NCBI GenBank assembly: GCA_021234155.1
Contig: JAJEKV010000006.1
Span: forward strand, 11,935,318-11,999,317
DNA length: 64,000 nt
From: Isoetes taiwanensis
Taxonomy: Eukaryota > Streptophyta > Lycopodiopsida > Isoetales > Isoetaceae
Reading direction: 5' to 3'
Below the pieces are notes generated by a model that did not search any database, was not told the DNA's origin, and saw nothing but the letters and a program-made list of their open reading frames with translations. Below, one piece after another: positions 1-13,493 of the stretch. Made by a program: the position numbers and the translations under genes. Each line of letters opens with the position of its first letter. Position 1 is the stretch's first letter.

Positions 1-1133
1 GTTAGCCAAAGCATTGTTGGCAACTGCATGCTCACCCCGAGCCTAGCCTTAGCTATCAAGAGAATAACCTTGCATAATGCACGATAAATCCTGGCCACAC
101 TATATTCTGTATGTCCTTCAAATAGCCATTGATCACATGGACCCACAATACCGGCCCACAGGACATTCACTAGAACTCTTTAGTACTTTGGCGATCTCTC
201 TTCACAGGGCCCTGATTTTACGCTTGAATGTGGTCCAACAAACCCATCTACCATTCACCCAAAGATGTTGCAAGGTTGTTATTCCACAATCCTTCGATTT
301 GATGAAGATACGTGGATGAGAGAGTGCCAATGGGAGACTCTCTCTCCCCCATATCTTGGCATTCCGCACAGGGTCAATCCACCGCCTCCCCCGGCGATCT
401 TGATAGGTGAACAGTGTTGCATATCTATCCAAGCTTGAGGATCTTTCTCATTACATGAATGCCCATGCCACCTTGAAGCTATAATACAAAAGCCCCACCA
501 TATCCGAAGCACGGGTTTTCCATGAGCTTACTCTACCGCATTTTAACTTAGGCCTCGGCCGGGAGTCCTGAAGCTGAATAATAAGAGAGCTTTTGCATCC
601 TAGTCCACCATCCCTTTTATCACGACAAAGCTCCCCCATTCCACTTTTACCATGCCCCCCAGATGAATTCTCTTATGATAACTTGCATTTGCTATATAGA
701 TCCCTTTCGCAACCATGACTAATGAAGAGTAGATATGAGAGGCAACTAGCACCGCATTAAGCCATCACACACGCCCGTGATAAGCCGTAGTTGCCTTAGA
801 GACTACAGTCCTACTTTTCTTTTCTCGAAGTTTGTCTAGTATAGTAGCCCCGCAGGCCCTTGAGAATCGCCGAAAAGCACAAGGGGAAGACCAAGAAGCT
901 TGATCATTCCTACCGCCACAATCAAAGCTCAAATTTATCTCGGGGCTTCCATAGAATCGCTGCGATTTATTTGCATTAAGGTTTACCCATATATGACCTC
1001 GCAAAGGATAAGGTGATCTCCGTAAATGAGTGAAACTGCTATCATCATATCTCGGCGAAACTTTAAAGGTATCATCAGCATATCGCATAATTGTTAGCTT
1101 TTTCGCATCTTCAAAGGAAAGTAAAACCTCCAA
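1..1133 (-). pseudogene. L1-like LINE ORF2 fragment (reverse transcriptase to C-terminus)
   Basis: A non-LTR retrotransposon polyprotein would copy its RNA at a nicked target; only the 3' half is present and it is broken. Reading leftwards, the first frame (1133-765) contains the RT catalytic motif YADDT (about 1082-1068), preceded by EDAKKLTIMR and followed by a NLNANKSQ stretch, as in plant L1 RTs (GLKVNLNKS). A second frame (639-451) has RDKRDGGLG (about 624-598), which matches the conserved GGLG block downstream of RT. A third frame (432-202) resembles the C-terminal W...FPRIF block. The pieces are in three frames in correct order, so several frameshifts are present. The endonuclease and 5' half are absent to the right, and the element may continue past the left edge. 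Family assignment is firm; exact ends are not. Confidence 0.75.
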
Positions 1134-2650
1134 ATTTCCTTCCTTCCATATCTTTCAGCTAAATCATTCTTGTTAATATTAGCGGGATTTTTTGGAGTGG
1201 CTTTTGAAGAGGGCATGAGGGTTTTACAAGAATCTATTTAAATATTACCATGCAAGAGAATAAATTATTACAATTTACTTCATTATTTACTCAAGACACC
1301 TTAGTGACTAATAAAAACGCGATGATAAATACCATAAAACAAGTGGAAATATAGTTGTAAAACATGCTGAGGCCTCGAGTCACATCTATGCAAAGCTACT
1401 TCTATTTCTATACATTTTATAAAGCATTCCATGGAGTGGGAGGAGCCACTAGCAAGAGGATTTCTACAAATTTCAGGGCAATGAGTTGCTATGTGATTGA
1501 TCCTCCACTAAATAGTTCGGCTTCAAGTCCTTAGTCATATGGACCAATATGTTCAACTACCAATACAAATACATTGCACATTTTGAGAACAAAACTAAAA
1601 CTTATATGTGATCTTTCTCCCATTGGCTTTTTGTTGTCAAGTGAAACATAACGCACGGTGGACTTATTACTTAACTTAGTTAATCTCAAAGATTGCATCT
1701 TCCAAATCATTGACAATTTTCCTGGCACCACCTTGCTTCATGCCCCACATGGTTCGGCCAGAATACCAATCTCTTTGGAGGCACTTCATATTCCCTTTTT
1801 ACAACATAGGCAAGCAAAGATCACAAAGAGTATAATGTATTTTGTATCGATGTACCAAACCTAATCCCTGCCACGCCAGGAGAATCTCTTGTCTGGGACG
1901 TATGGTTGCATATATCCTTCCTAAAGATAGTGTCCGATGGCTTCTCTCATAACTCCATATGCATCACTAAATTCTAGTATGCAAAGTGTTAACTACAATG
2001 CATATGCAATAAATTGAGATAGATTGGTATTTTAGTATTTGAGTTGCACTTGCCACATCGTTCCTATATCATCTATAATTCTATCCTATCTGCTCACTTT
2101 GATGCCACCATGCATCCAAGCTACCAATTTATATAATATTTTGAAAAGCTAATACTATCATAGCTCGTATATATCAAAATATTCAAATATGAACACCTCA
2201 TATATTAGCGTAAGAATACATTGCATGTTGATGCAAGACATTGTTCACTTGCTTGTTGATGCAAGATAGTATTGCACTACTATTATGGTATTTTTATGGG
2301 TACTATGACTTTAATAGTGGAGGTCATTTAGTTATTATCATATTAAAGATATGTTGACTCTTGGTGTCTATTCCGCCGTGAAAAAGCGCTACCTTTTCTA
2401 GTGTAAGCTAAAGGAACTTCATATATAAAACATTCACAAATTTTGAATAATGATATAAGAGAAAGCTTTTACCCGAAAATGAAAAAAGCACGCAAGAGAA
2501 AGGCTTATCTCTGAAAGAAGGCTTTTTTGTGTTCGATAGCATTTTTCTCTTCGATAGCTTGGCTCAACGGAAATGTCGCGAAACAAATTTGGTACTCATG
2601 CCTCAAACAAAGCGGCAAGATATTTAAAAAATCCTATTCTAGGGTCTTAG
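1134..2650. other. AT-rich non-coding stretch
   Basis: No coding frame resembling a known family is visible on either strand. The first 100 bases may be decayed LINE upstream sequence. Around 2,226-2,270 the phrase TTGATGCAAGA is duplicated. Nothing else is supported. Confidence 0.5.
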
Positions 2651-2654
2651 GCGT

Positions 2655-2815
2655 ACGGCCAAGACATGCTCAAAACAAGTAAAGAAGGTATTTTGAAACA
2701 AGTAATCCCAGCTCTGAAGCGCCACGGCACATGCTCAAACAGTAGCAAGATATGTTGCTAAAACTCGGGATCCTGTGCCTAGTGCTGCCACAAGCACATG
2801 CTCAACAGTATAAAA
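2655..2815. repeat. Three diverged direct repeats containing ACATGCTCAA
   Basis: ACATGCTCAA followed by an A/C-rich AGTA-like tail occurs near 2,664, 2,730 and 2,794, spaced about 64-66 bases apart. Copies two and three also share CACATGCTCAA(A)CAGTA. This looks like a decayed short tandem array. Confidence 0.5.
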
Positions 2816-3985
2816 TATTTTGGAATTTTGTCTCAAGTAGCTGGTGTTCTTGTTACCCTGCATCAGTGCACCTACATGTATTTATACGCATGTTAGAAAT
2901 TTTCGTATTCATTCTATTCATTGTTGGCTGAATATTGCCATAAGTAAGTTGTATCGTGCGGTTTTTGGAAATACTAATGTTCTTCGTGATTCTGGACACT
3001 TCTGGATTGTTTCTTTTCATGTTTTAGGTATGACCTAAGCCCATTGCGTATATTGCGTCTTGCACATTCTTTCTCCGACAAATTCCCAATGCTACTATCT
3101 TATTCTATGTAGAGAACATAAAGCCCTACCGCGATCATCGCATGCCGCGATGGTGGTGCTTACAAAAAGCGCCTTGCTCCATGATGTCGTTTCTATGTTT
3201 TTATATGCAGTCATTTCCCCGCACATATTTCTGAATAAGCTACCTTTCGTGTAAAATTATGCAGCGCTTTTCTCTCGACATAATGTAGGTTCAACATGCT
3301 ATTACTATGAATTACCATTATGTTCTTTTCAAGAATACTGTACTTATAAACGATGAGAGTTCGGTGACTATGTACTTAAGCACATTTCCATTGCGTTCTT
3401 ATGGCATGGCTCTTTAAATGTGAAAAGCAAAGAAGATATCCACTGATGTTTGGAAGTTTGAGGTAGTGCAATTAGCACAAATCTATACATATAAGGCAGC
3501 TAGTGCAAATCTACGTTGAGGAAAAATATTGCACACTAAAAAAAAATGGTATTTTAGTCAAGGGCATGGGGCTGATAAAGTGTGCAATAATATGTGAACC
3601 TTGATCAGCTAACCTTTTCTTTTGGAGCGTGCAGGACCATCAACCAATACTTGTACCCATGCCCTTCTTTATGCAGAAAAATGGAAGAACAAATACAAAA
3701 CTTAAAATATTACGTTTATCTATTATAAACCACCATTTGCACAATTAAGAATGCGCGTAAACATGCTATTTCATTTGTGCAGAAGCATGGTGCACCACAT
3801 TTGTTCAGTTTTAATGAATTTCCATTCTGAATGCAAACCTCTCGGGACTTGTTTGAGCGACAATCCGAGATGTAGGTTCATATCATTCCAGAGGTGCACA
3901 AAAATTGCAAATAAATCTATGCATCAAGTTACGAGGTCTGAAAATTAGAAGACACTCCATTTTGCACCTCGACACCGACTAACAT
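2816..3985. other. AT-rich non-coding stretch
   Basis: Only short open frames with no recognisable domain. No RNA gene, promoter or repeat could be supported by eye. Confidence 0.45.
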
Positions 3986-3988
3986 GCG

Positions 3989-4068
3989 TCATAAGGTTTA
4001 GGAAACCCCTTTTCATGACTATGCCTTTTATCATAAGGCTTAGGAAACCCTTTCATGACTATGCCTTT
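3989..4068 (+). repeat. Tandem duplication, about 42 bp unit
   Basis: TCATAAGG(T/C)TTAGGAAACCC followed by TTTCATGACTATGCCTTT is present twice in direct orientation (starts 3,989 and 4,031) with two or three differences. Two copies only. Confidence 0.8.
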
Positions 4069-7000
4069 GCGGATATAACCTCTCCACCATTCCTTTTTAT
4101 CAAAGCTTATCAACAAATACATAGTAGATCTAGGAAAGATAATATTTTCTCAGCTTAGCAAGATATCATCGGGAGATACATTTGCACATATCAAAGAAGA
4201 TCTACGCAAGATGCATTTACGCATCGCCGAAGATCTATGCAAAGAAATACGCTTCAAGATCTTTTAGCAATGAAATAATTATTTCATGTAGTAAGAGTGA
4301 CGCATAAAAGTTGTGAATAAAGGCTATATAATAGCATGGATTTGTCATCGTGGTAGTTCTTTCTCAATTATTATTTGCAAATATATAATGACAAAGGCCT
4401 ACCGCAACTTGACAATATAGCATTTAATCACAAGGGAATCTCATCACTATTTCCAATTCTTCAAAGATATTGGTGAATCTCATCCAGCCTTTTTACCATT
4501 CCAATTCTTCGCCTTGTTGAGTGCTGCCTTACCATTTCACCTCTTGATAAAGTTGAGTGCACACGCCAAAGAAGCTTTGAGATCGGGATGCAACAAAATA
4601 CCATGTTAGCGCATACAATTGACCAACCGGAATAAAAAGATCAAGCATGGTGCCATTTTCCCTTGAGATTTCGGGATGCAAATGTACCATCCTTAACAGC
4701 AGACAATTCTCGACCAATTGAACGAAAAGAAACAATGGAAAAACAAGAAAACAACTTTAAAACATTACCCTAACACCTAATGTATCACATCACAAGTTAA
4801 GCACTCTCTCAACAATATACTTGCTCATTTTGCCTTCAAGATACAAACTATATGACCGTGGGTACAACTAAAGGACATTCTTAACATATAGCCATATAAG
4901 TTTATATACTTTAGAATTGTACTTTTATCAGTCATAGCCATGTGTTTCTTACCTATATAATGTTGGAGTCCTCAATGTGGTGCTTTATGAAATGTAAATA
5001 CAGATATAGGTATACATTGAAGAGTCAACTCAAACACCTCAACCAACAAAACCCGCAGGCATTTCGCTTATAAATCGGGTTATATACGTAAAACCCTTCT
5101 AAACCCACATTAAAACCCTCCAAAATTTGCACTCAATATTAGCCAGTGATGAGTGAACAAGTAAGGAGCCGAAAGTGTGCTTAGTTCTTATCCTTCTTGT
5201 TTCAAACAAGAAACTTCTTGGAGCCAAAAGCATACGTGTGACTAGAAGAGGATTTCGAGTAGAGCTCTTAATGCTGCCAAAGATGAGCAAAATTTCTTTA
5301 CTAATCAAGAACAAAGCCCTAATGCATCCTCTAATGGAAAAATCACCAACACAGGAAAACTGGTCCGAATAGAGATGCCTGCTATCAATTATAGAAATCC
5401 ACAGATGTCAATAGGACCTTCAATATATCCCCACCAAATATACTCAGTGTTAATAAGAATGACAGCCCGGTGGATGACCGAGATTTGAATAGAGAGAGAT
5501 GATGGATCAAGAGAAAAGGAAGGAGACAAATCCCTTCCGAGATCGGCGGCTAATCCATTGATTAAGACCAGAATAAGCATAATAGAACCACATCAATCGA
5601 CGCAGGTAGTTCCAATGTAATGCAGCTTCACAGTTTCGTAATAAAATATAGAACCTTGCTATTGCAGCAGCTGCCTGCACTCCAAATTAAAAGCAACTCA
5701 ACTCTACTGCAAAGCATGGATCTTGAGGGGATGAGACTCATTCTCAATGAAGAAGATTTCGTGGAAAATAGCTTTTCAACAAGAAAATGCCCACACATCA
5801 GCTTGGGACCTCTAACCAAACAACAAATTGCGGAGGGGTAATCAGTGACCAATTTAAATATTTGGGTGAGATCTTCGGAGGAATGACTTGGAGGCTAGAG
5901 TATTTTATGAGAAAGCTCGGCATGCAATTCGAGGAAGTGGCTTCCATTGAAATGGAGTATTTGGAGCAAAGTGGAAATGAAATCGCCAGAAGAAGGAGGG
6001 CAAAGGAGAGCAAAATGCTCGCCTATGCAAATAGTAGCTAATATTAGATCCGACAGAGAGATCAAGGAGATGTGCTGTCAAAGCTAAGGAAGAGGGCAAT
6101 TTAAGAAGCAACACTAAACTGCAGATAACTGTGCTCTTTTAGAACTCCAAATCTAGCCATATCATACTCAATCATCAGAAGTTCTATTCCATCAACAAAT
6201 TGCCAGTAATCGCTCATTTGCCGTTTGCAGAGAGAACAAGGGAATGTCCCCCCTCTACAAGGGGGAACTAGATGGATTTAGTGATCTTTCGCGATAGGAG
6301 GAAGCCACGCTATTCCGGCAATAAACTATTTCCAATTCCGGGCAACCTAATGCAAGGTAAAGAGAGAGCCATACAAAAAACGCTCGCTAATGAAGTCACG
6401 CCTCGCTATCTTGAGCTACCAGTATCATAGAATTGATGATGACTCTGACATGTGGAACATGTGCTGATAGTGTATGAAAGCATATTCTCTGGGTCGGAGT
6501 CCATTCGCAGTGGCTTGGACTCATGATTGTTCTTGTTTTTGACATCGGGCATTGTCATCCTCGGCAAAAAAGCTTCGCCGCGGCTACATGACTTGCAAGT
6601 AGCTCTGAAGTGTGATGCATGCTAAGAGCGTGATTTGTCGCAGGCCTAATCACTGCGGCCTACATGTAACCGTGAGTTGCACCGCATGATTATGGTTATC
6701 TCATGGTCTTCACAGCTGTTTCATGATCGCTTCATTATTATCTCCGCTTGTCCACATGATCCGCTATGACATGTAGAGGTATCATCATATTTGGATGCAT
6801 TCGCAATGCTTGGCATTATATTCCTCATGATGCAATCTTGCCTTCAATGGCATATACTCATGTGAATAACGACAACATGTGTGGGTTCAGATCACACCCT
6901 AAGCAGTATAAAGCGTAAAATCTAGCGTTTGCAAAACAAATTGTCAGGGGTTAAAGAACTAGAAAATTTTAGGTAAACAGATCTGCTTCATAGATGAGTT

Positions 7001-9480
7001 CACTATCGGAACAAATTCTGCAGACATCTATAGCCATGGCAAAATAAGGAAGAATGATTCTGTCTTTGGGAAGACCATTTCCGGCGCATGATTACCGCCA
7101 CCAAAACCTTATTATAGAATCCTCTTGAATCCAGTCGACACTTTAACCATCTCGACAAAGACACACGTTTTTCCAGGATTTATCTAGAACTTGGCTTAGA
7201 TTTGAAAATACTATTCGTCAGATGTAACACTAAGATTTGGAGCCCTTGCCCACAAGCTCCATGAAAAAGAAACGCGGCTATGGTACCACTTTGAACGGAT
7301 ATGTAAACTCTAGGCTATATTTGCAAAACAATCATCAGGAAGTACAGGAATTAATCTTAAATCCACCCCTTAAGGGCAAAGCTCACCACTCACTGAGAAA
7401 GACTGAACTTTGGAATAGGAAAGATTTAAGGGATAACAATTTAGCCACCAGAAAATCCTCAATCTGGCAAAACATAAATTTAAGGAAAGATTGGGCTTAA
7501 GAATAGGCTTAGACGGGAATTTGAATATTCACAAACAATCTGCCAAACAATCAATTCAACCACGAAGATGTAAGCCAAAAGTTTAGCACAGGGTAAAGGA
7601 TAAGGATTTGGGCATCTTGAAGAGGCTGTCAATTTTTGGAGTACCAGGATGGGTCACACCGGCCACCGCTAAAGAAATGGTTTGGTCGCTCCAAATCCTC
7701 AAGCCACCAGCCAGTAGCAACATTGCGCACTACCGAATCATGCTTAGTGTTGATCCAAGATGCTCCTATTGTCGCCAATGTCACCCCTTATATAGCAAGG
7801 TTGGACCTTTTATAAAAGGTTACTACCTTTTTTATCTCATTTGAATTCATTAATTTTAGAATAAAGGTCAATGTCTATTTAAATGTATTCCAAAGGCCTT
7901 TAACTCACATTATTGTTTTAATCATTGGATAATTCAGCATAGATTTTAGATTCCCAGGTTTGGCATAAAATTTGACTTTCTTTCTCATTCTCTTGGTTCT
8001 ATAAATACCTCCGAAGAACGAATCACCACATATCGAAGTGCATACCTACAATAGCAAAACTATTTATTATTTATGCCAATAAACTGCTAAGGATTTTTAG
8101 TTTGGTATTTCTGGGAATCAAGTGGTTAGACTATGATTTTGATGCCGTGATGAAGTAGGTGCGGTATATTTTCGCATGTTTGCTGTTTTGTTCGCATTTT
8201 CTAAGGGTCTGGGGCTTTCTAATTTTAATGTGTTTCAAGTCCGTTGTTGGCTATTGTTCATGCTAAATTGTGTATGGATAGCTGCCACTAATTTGCTGGT
8301 GTCACTTCTCTCGTTTGCAAATCGCAAAGGCTACGCAAAGCCGCTAGATCGCCCAGCTTACACAAATTAAGGCCTGTGATCACAGAGGATAGTTTTCAGC
8401 CACCCACAAAGATAAGAGTGTATGCTAAGCAAACCAATCATGAGATTCAATGCCGTGCCTCTATCACAAAGCATTCTCATGGCAGAGTAGGCTAAGTGCA
8501 AAGGTTCTGAAGTGGGTCGCTTGCATAGTTCCCCGGAGCCTCAAAATAGGCCGATATCCCCTTTGCAAATCATTCCCTTCGCTTTAGCATATGATAAAAC
8601 CACAGCTTGTAAATGCCCCGGTCATGTCCATACCTTTCTCTGCTTTCTATTTCACGCTAACCTCAAAGGTTTTTAGCCTTTTTAATCGCTCTCCTTCGCT
8701 TCTTCTCTCAGCCCGACATTTGCCTCTAGAAACGCGGATCCCCGCCAAGCATGTCCCGCTATGGTGTTTTGAACAGTAGATTGGGGCCGTAATCCCATGG
8801 CTTAAGCCAGCGATGGCCATAGGTTGGATGGAAGCTTGGTTTTTATTTGTTTCTGGGCCGCACTACGGTTTTGAAAGGACCTTAGAAAGGCAAAAGACTT
8901 TTTCTGCCAAAAAGTTGTTAGCCATTGATTTAGTATGATGCTTTGGATATGCTGGAGATCAATGGCTCATATTCAATCTTAAAACAATTCCCATAAACCC
9001 TATAAAAATCATAATAAACACCAAATGGGCACAAGATTGATAAGATCTTATTAATTCTCACAAGAAGTTACTATTGGCCTATCTATGACATGTTTACTAA
9101 TTCTGAAATGGGAATATAGGATTAATTTTGAGAATTCAGAGTCCAATATGATTGCTGGAAGTATGTATGCATTGTTTGAGTTTTTATAGAAAGAAGTTCA
9201 GTTGGAAAGTTGCAAGTTAAGAATGAACAGAACCATAAGTTATGATAAATTGGAAGTTCATTTTGTATTGATGTAAGCTAATTATTTTGATCAAGTTAAA
9301 CTTTGTTACAAACATAATAAGCTCTCATTTTCGAGTTCAAAATCTAACAATAAATGAAGGAATACCTTTAGTTATGGCCTGGCTTTCAATGCATGATGGT
9401 ATTAGTGGTAAACTTTTACATCTTGAATGGAATTGTTTAATTGTATTTATACATTTGATTGTGTAACTCTGGATATAAAT
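4069..9480. other. Long AT-rich stretch without a recognisable gene
   Basis: Between 4,120 and 4,260 short AGATCT(A)-containing phrases recur irregularly. A frame at 5,787-6,041 would encode 84 residues with a charged, helix-like C-terminal half (ERS-type RRRRAKESK), and one at 7,237-7,500 encodes 87 basic residues; neither resembles a family I know, and both are short enough to be chance. No RNA gene is evident. Confidence 0.4.
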
Positions 9481-9485
9481 ATGAG

Positions 9486-9588
9486 TAAGGAGAGGGAAAG
9501 GGAAAGGGAAAAAGAAAAGGAAAGAAAAAAAAAAGAAAAGAAAGAAGAAAGAAGAAAGAAGAAAGAAGAAAGAAGAAAGAAGAAGATA
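9486..9588. repeat. Polypurine microsatellite (GGGAAA to GAAGAAA)
   Basis: About 100 bases contain almost only A and G on the plus strand, first as GGGAAA repeats and then as AGAAGAA-type repeats (AAGAAAG seen at least five times in a row). Mirror-repeat polypurine tracts of this kind can adopt triplex DNA; that is known chemistry, not something seen here. Confidence 0.9.
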
Positions 9589-10790
9589 TAAATACGAAAC
9601 GCGTCATTACAAATATTTGATAATTAAGTAGAGGGATATTTGATTATTATCACAAGAATTTGACGAAACATTTCTCTTTACCCTACCAGTGCAATTCAAA
9701 ATCCAAGTAATATAGGAATTCTCAAGATAATTTTTTACTCAACAATCCTCAAGGATAAGTAAGTTAATGTCACTATTAATTCAGGCAAGAATGTAAATAA
9801 ACCCTCGTGAAACCATTGAATGGGATGGCTAATTCAGCTTTAAAGAGCTTAAAACTATGACCCTCAAACAATAATGTAGAACAATTGTCTATGTGCTCCA
9901 TTTTGCTCTACTGATATGCTACCCCCGACCATTGCTAAGTGTTGGTATAAGAATAATACATTCCTATTCCACTGAATACTCCATTAGCTTTTGGCATTTG
10001 ATGTTGAAAGTATAAGGTGGTGTTATTCATCTCTGGATAGATGCAATCTATTAACACGCTTGGAACAAATTGATGTAACAACATCAAAAGTTTATTCAAA
10101 AATCTCATGATGCAAGGGCCTTGAAAGCACAAATACCCCAGGAGGCATGCGCATCAATATCAAAGCTCAAAAAATGAGATATCGATAAGACCTAATACCG
10201 CATATTTCTAACCCTTGAACGTATGCATAATAATAACAAGAAATCTATCGTATGGCGCCTTGAACATTTCTCTTTCCCCAAATCTTATTTTGTAAGTGGG
10301 CGATTTGTATATCTTTGGAATCCAAGAAAATATGACTTAATGGTGAAGAATTGGGTGGTTAGAACATTCTCATGTATCGATTTATGGATGTCACTTTTGT
10401 GTGCAATTTTAATTTGAGAACTAGGACTGGAACTCCCCGTCTTGCCCCACATCCTATGCCCATAGGATAGAAGAGGATTGAGGACATGTGTTTGTTTGAG
10501 CACATGGTCTCTCATGCGCCGCAGCTGTAGTTGATGAGAGACAAAACCTATGTGACATTTTCACATATGAACTATTGTTGCTGATGAGACCTTTTTTTCC
10601 ATATGGCAGTCACGTACATTCCTGGGTTCTCATCCATCCCTTCTTACCATTTATACTTGCTAATGGTCCTTATTAATAGCTATGTAGTCACATATTTAGA
10701 GTTAGACCAATGTTAAGCATACCCAACATGGTTGCTCACCATCTATTATTTAACTCAGCATTTTTGCCCGGCCAAATTCTAATTTCTCAA
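9589..10790. other. Non-coding stretch
   Basis: No supported gene or repeat. Small frames around 10,223-10,515 on both strands overlap each other and look like chance. Confidence 0.4.
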
Positions 10791-10792
10791 AG

Positions 10793-10925
10793 CAATATTC
10801 CAATAATGAAGAAAACCATAAACCAATTGAATATGGATAGCAAAGAATTTACCCCGCGAAAGTAACATTCCAATAATGAAGAGAACTATAAAACCAATTC
10901 GAATATGGATAGCAAAAGCAAACTA
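10793..10925 (+). repeat. Tandem duplication, about 72 bp unit
   Basis: The phrase ATTCCAATAATGAAGA followed by AACCATAAACCAATTGAATATGG-like sequence occurs at about 10,797 and again at 10,868 with small indels, then AGCAAA. Two direct copies. Confidence 0.8.
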
Positions 10926-13350
10926 ATACTTTATCTGCCAGCCCAAAAAATGCATATTTGATTCATCTTTTGCTGGCAAGGTAAACTTCTAAATTGCTCA
11001 AACAGTTTAGTCAATCAAAGATTTGTTAAGTAATGGTTTAAAAGCCATATTATGAAGAATGAATTCACCTCAAAACTTCAAACAAAATTAGACCTAATGC
11101 ATTTTGAGAGTCTATGTAGACTCAAAATGATACTTGAGATCCGAGACATTACTTGCAATATGCCATTACTTTAAGAACCAAAAACTAAAACTAAAACAAA
11201 CATGCCACATTTGTGTAAGCAAGTAGTTTGGTTATTTGATCCGACTGCGGTGCGTCGCCGCTACTTTGTTTTTCTCGCATTTGCAAACATCATTATTACC
11301 CCCAATCCACCAAAGATGTTGAACTAGTCATCACCAATTAATGATATTAACAAATGACGCAATCTTTACACGCACCCATCAAACCGTTAGCACCCTCACA
11401 AAACCCAACACATATAAGTATTCAAGACTCCAACCAAATAAATTTTTGTCTATAATACCCTGGCTACTAGAGTTCACATCAAATTTCTACAATTAATATC
11501 TAAAGGTTCTTCGTAGCATAGTAAGCAAATGGATCTATCATCGCTGTGTTTTGTCATGTGGTGATTATAACCATGGTCATGCAAAATGGACATGACGCCT
11601 AAAATTAGCCTTTTGGAACTCCCCGCTCAATGTGATTTTGATGCAAAGAAATCTCGCACTTTTGAATTGGAACCACAAAGAGATGACCTCGAGGCATGCC
11701 AATCGCACATGAACACATCTATAATACAGGCAAGGAGGAATACCAGTGTGTTTTGCTAGGTTACATTCTACCTAACGTTCAAAGAAAAGAAAGAAAAAAG
11801 AGGGCACTCAAACGTATTCTCAAACAACAAAATGAAGAATGATAACAGGATCTCTTTATATTTATAAAAGAGCAAACCGCTTTTGGCACGATCTATGCCA
11901 TTAACCTCATGGCAGATGACCGACGCTTATCCGTACCATCTCCTCTTTTTAAATTTAAGATTTTGCTTGTAAGCAATCTAAAACTACTGCAACTCTCGAT
12001 TCGCTAATGATCTCCTTAATAACCTTGAGCTAGATGGTCAACCGGCACTATCTTTTTATGATTGCTTTGCAAGTTTGCATCGCTAAGTGACATAAGACAA
12101 AAAATGTGGGCCTTGAAGCTCATACCGCAATATTCAAGACATGACGCGACTCCTCTTCTCGCTTCTAAATAAACTGCCATACCTTATCTTCTCCTCGCTT
12201 TGTTTATCCTAAAACTCTCCTCTCCCCGCCAATCGTTAAAACCTTCTGCTGGTAAAGAGGGATACAAAATCTTAGAACGACAATCAAAACCTTGACCGAC
12301 AATCAAAACCTTTACTGCATGACCTTAGGCCTCTCAATTCCATGATGGCTGTAAAATGAAAGAAGATGGGCCGGGCGAAACGTGAAAACGTACTCCAGCT
12401 TTTGGCAATGGGACGAAAGCAGTTTACTCAGCGTAGACTCCACATAAGTCTCATGACATGTAAATGGCCATGCTGTTATCTTCGCCACGCCACTTTTATA
12501 GAATGCATCCTAATGATGCTTGAGCCCCTACCAGGCGTATCAGGAAACCAAACCGTGAGCTTGTTTGAAAGCCACCATCACAAGCAGCTAAATTCTCTTT
12601 GTTAGTTCGAGAATAACCTTCAAGAATGGGGTCATTTAGGTCCATTGAGCTTCATCATCTTCACATGGACCTTGGTAAACGCGAGAAGATTTTTAACACA
12701 TTGTTTGATGCAACCCAGCTTCGCGTGACACCGCCGCTAAGATCGCCATCTCAAGCAGTTCCCGCCTGTGGTGGTAATTACCCCTGTAACTACCAAAAGC
12801 TTAGAGATTGAAGATTAAGGGTGCGGCCAGCGCCTTGTGCACAATAAAGAACTCGCTTCCTCTTCATACACTCTTCAATTTTAAAATTTGGGTTCTTTCT
12901 ATGATGATCTCAGCCCGATCATCAAGCCGTAAACATAGCTCTTCTCAAGCGCTTAAGCCTCCGCTTGCTATCCGCATAAATTCTGCTAATCCAAACGAGA
13001 TTTAGCAAAGACAAAGATGTAAATAGTTTCCACTTGGGCCTCAAAAGTTAAAGATTCTCATGCATCAAAGTATTAGAATAAAGGGCTAGACATGGAACTC
13101 CGTGATATCTCAAGGGATCTGCCATCGTGGCCAAATCCCGATATATCCACCACCTATTGCCATGCACGCCATCCATCCGTATTGATGGCATGGTTCTCGC
13201 CGCCATGCCCATTCATGGGGCAGGCGGATGCCATGGAGAGCAAAATGAAGTGATATCCCATGCTACTTCCTGCCATGCCAAATCAAGATAACGCAACCCC
13301 GCCAACCATACCGCAGCAGGCGACTTCAATCATTTGTTCCTCAGCATTCT
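10926..13350. other. Non-coding stretch, GC rising towards the MULE
   Basis: No recognised coding sequence. Frames at 12,366-12,605 and 12,626-12,811 show no domain. GCCATG-containing phrases recur between 13,130 and 13,270 without a clear period. Confidence 0.4.
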
Positions 13351-13493
13351 AAAATGGATAGTTCGAGCAAGATCGTTTCTCCCGCTTCGCCAGCCAGACA
13401 AATAAATGCTCCTCGCCTCGGGTTAAGAAATTCCCATTTGGATGAGAATTTCGTAATCCCTTCCACCTTATTTTCCCGATCCTTCCTTAGGAG

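Noticed and set aside
765-1133. Independent host gene
   Set aside because: YADDT and the following GGLG block in a neighbouring frame identify it as LINE reverse transcriptase.
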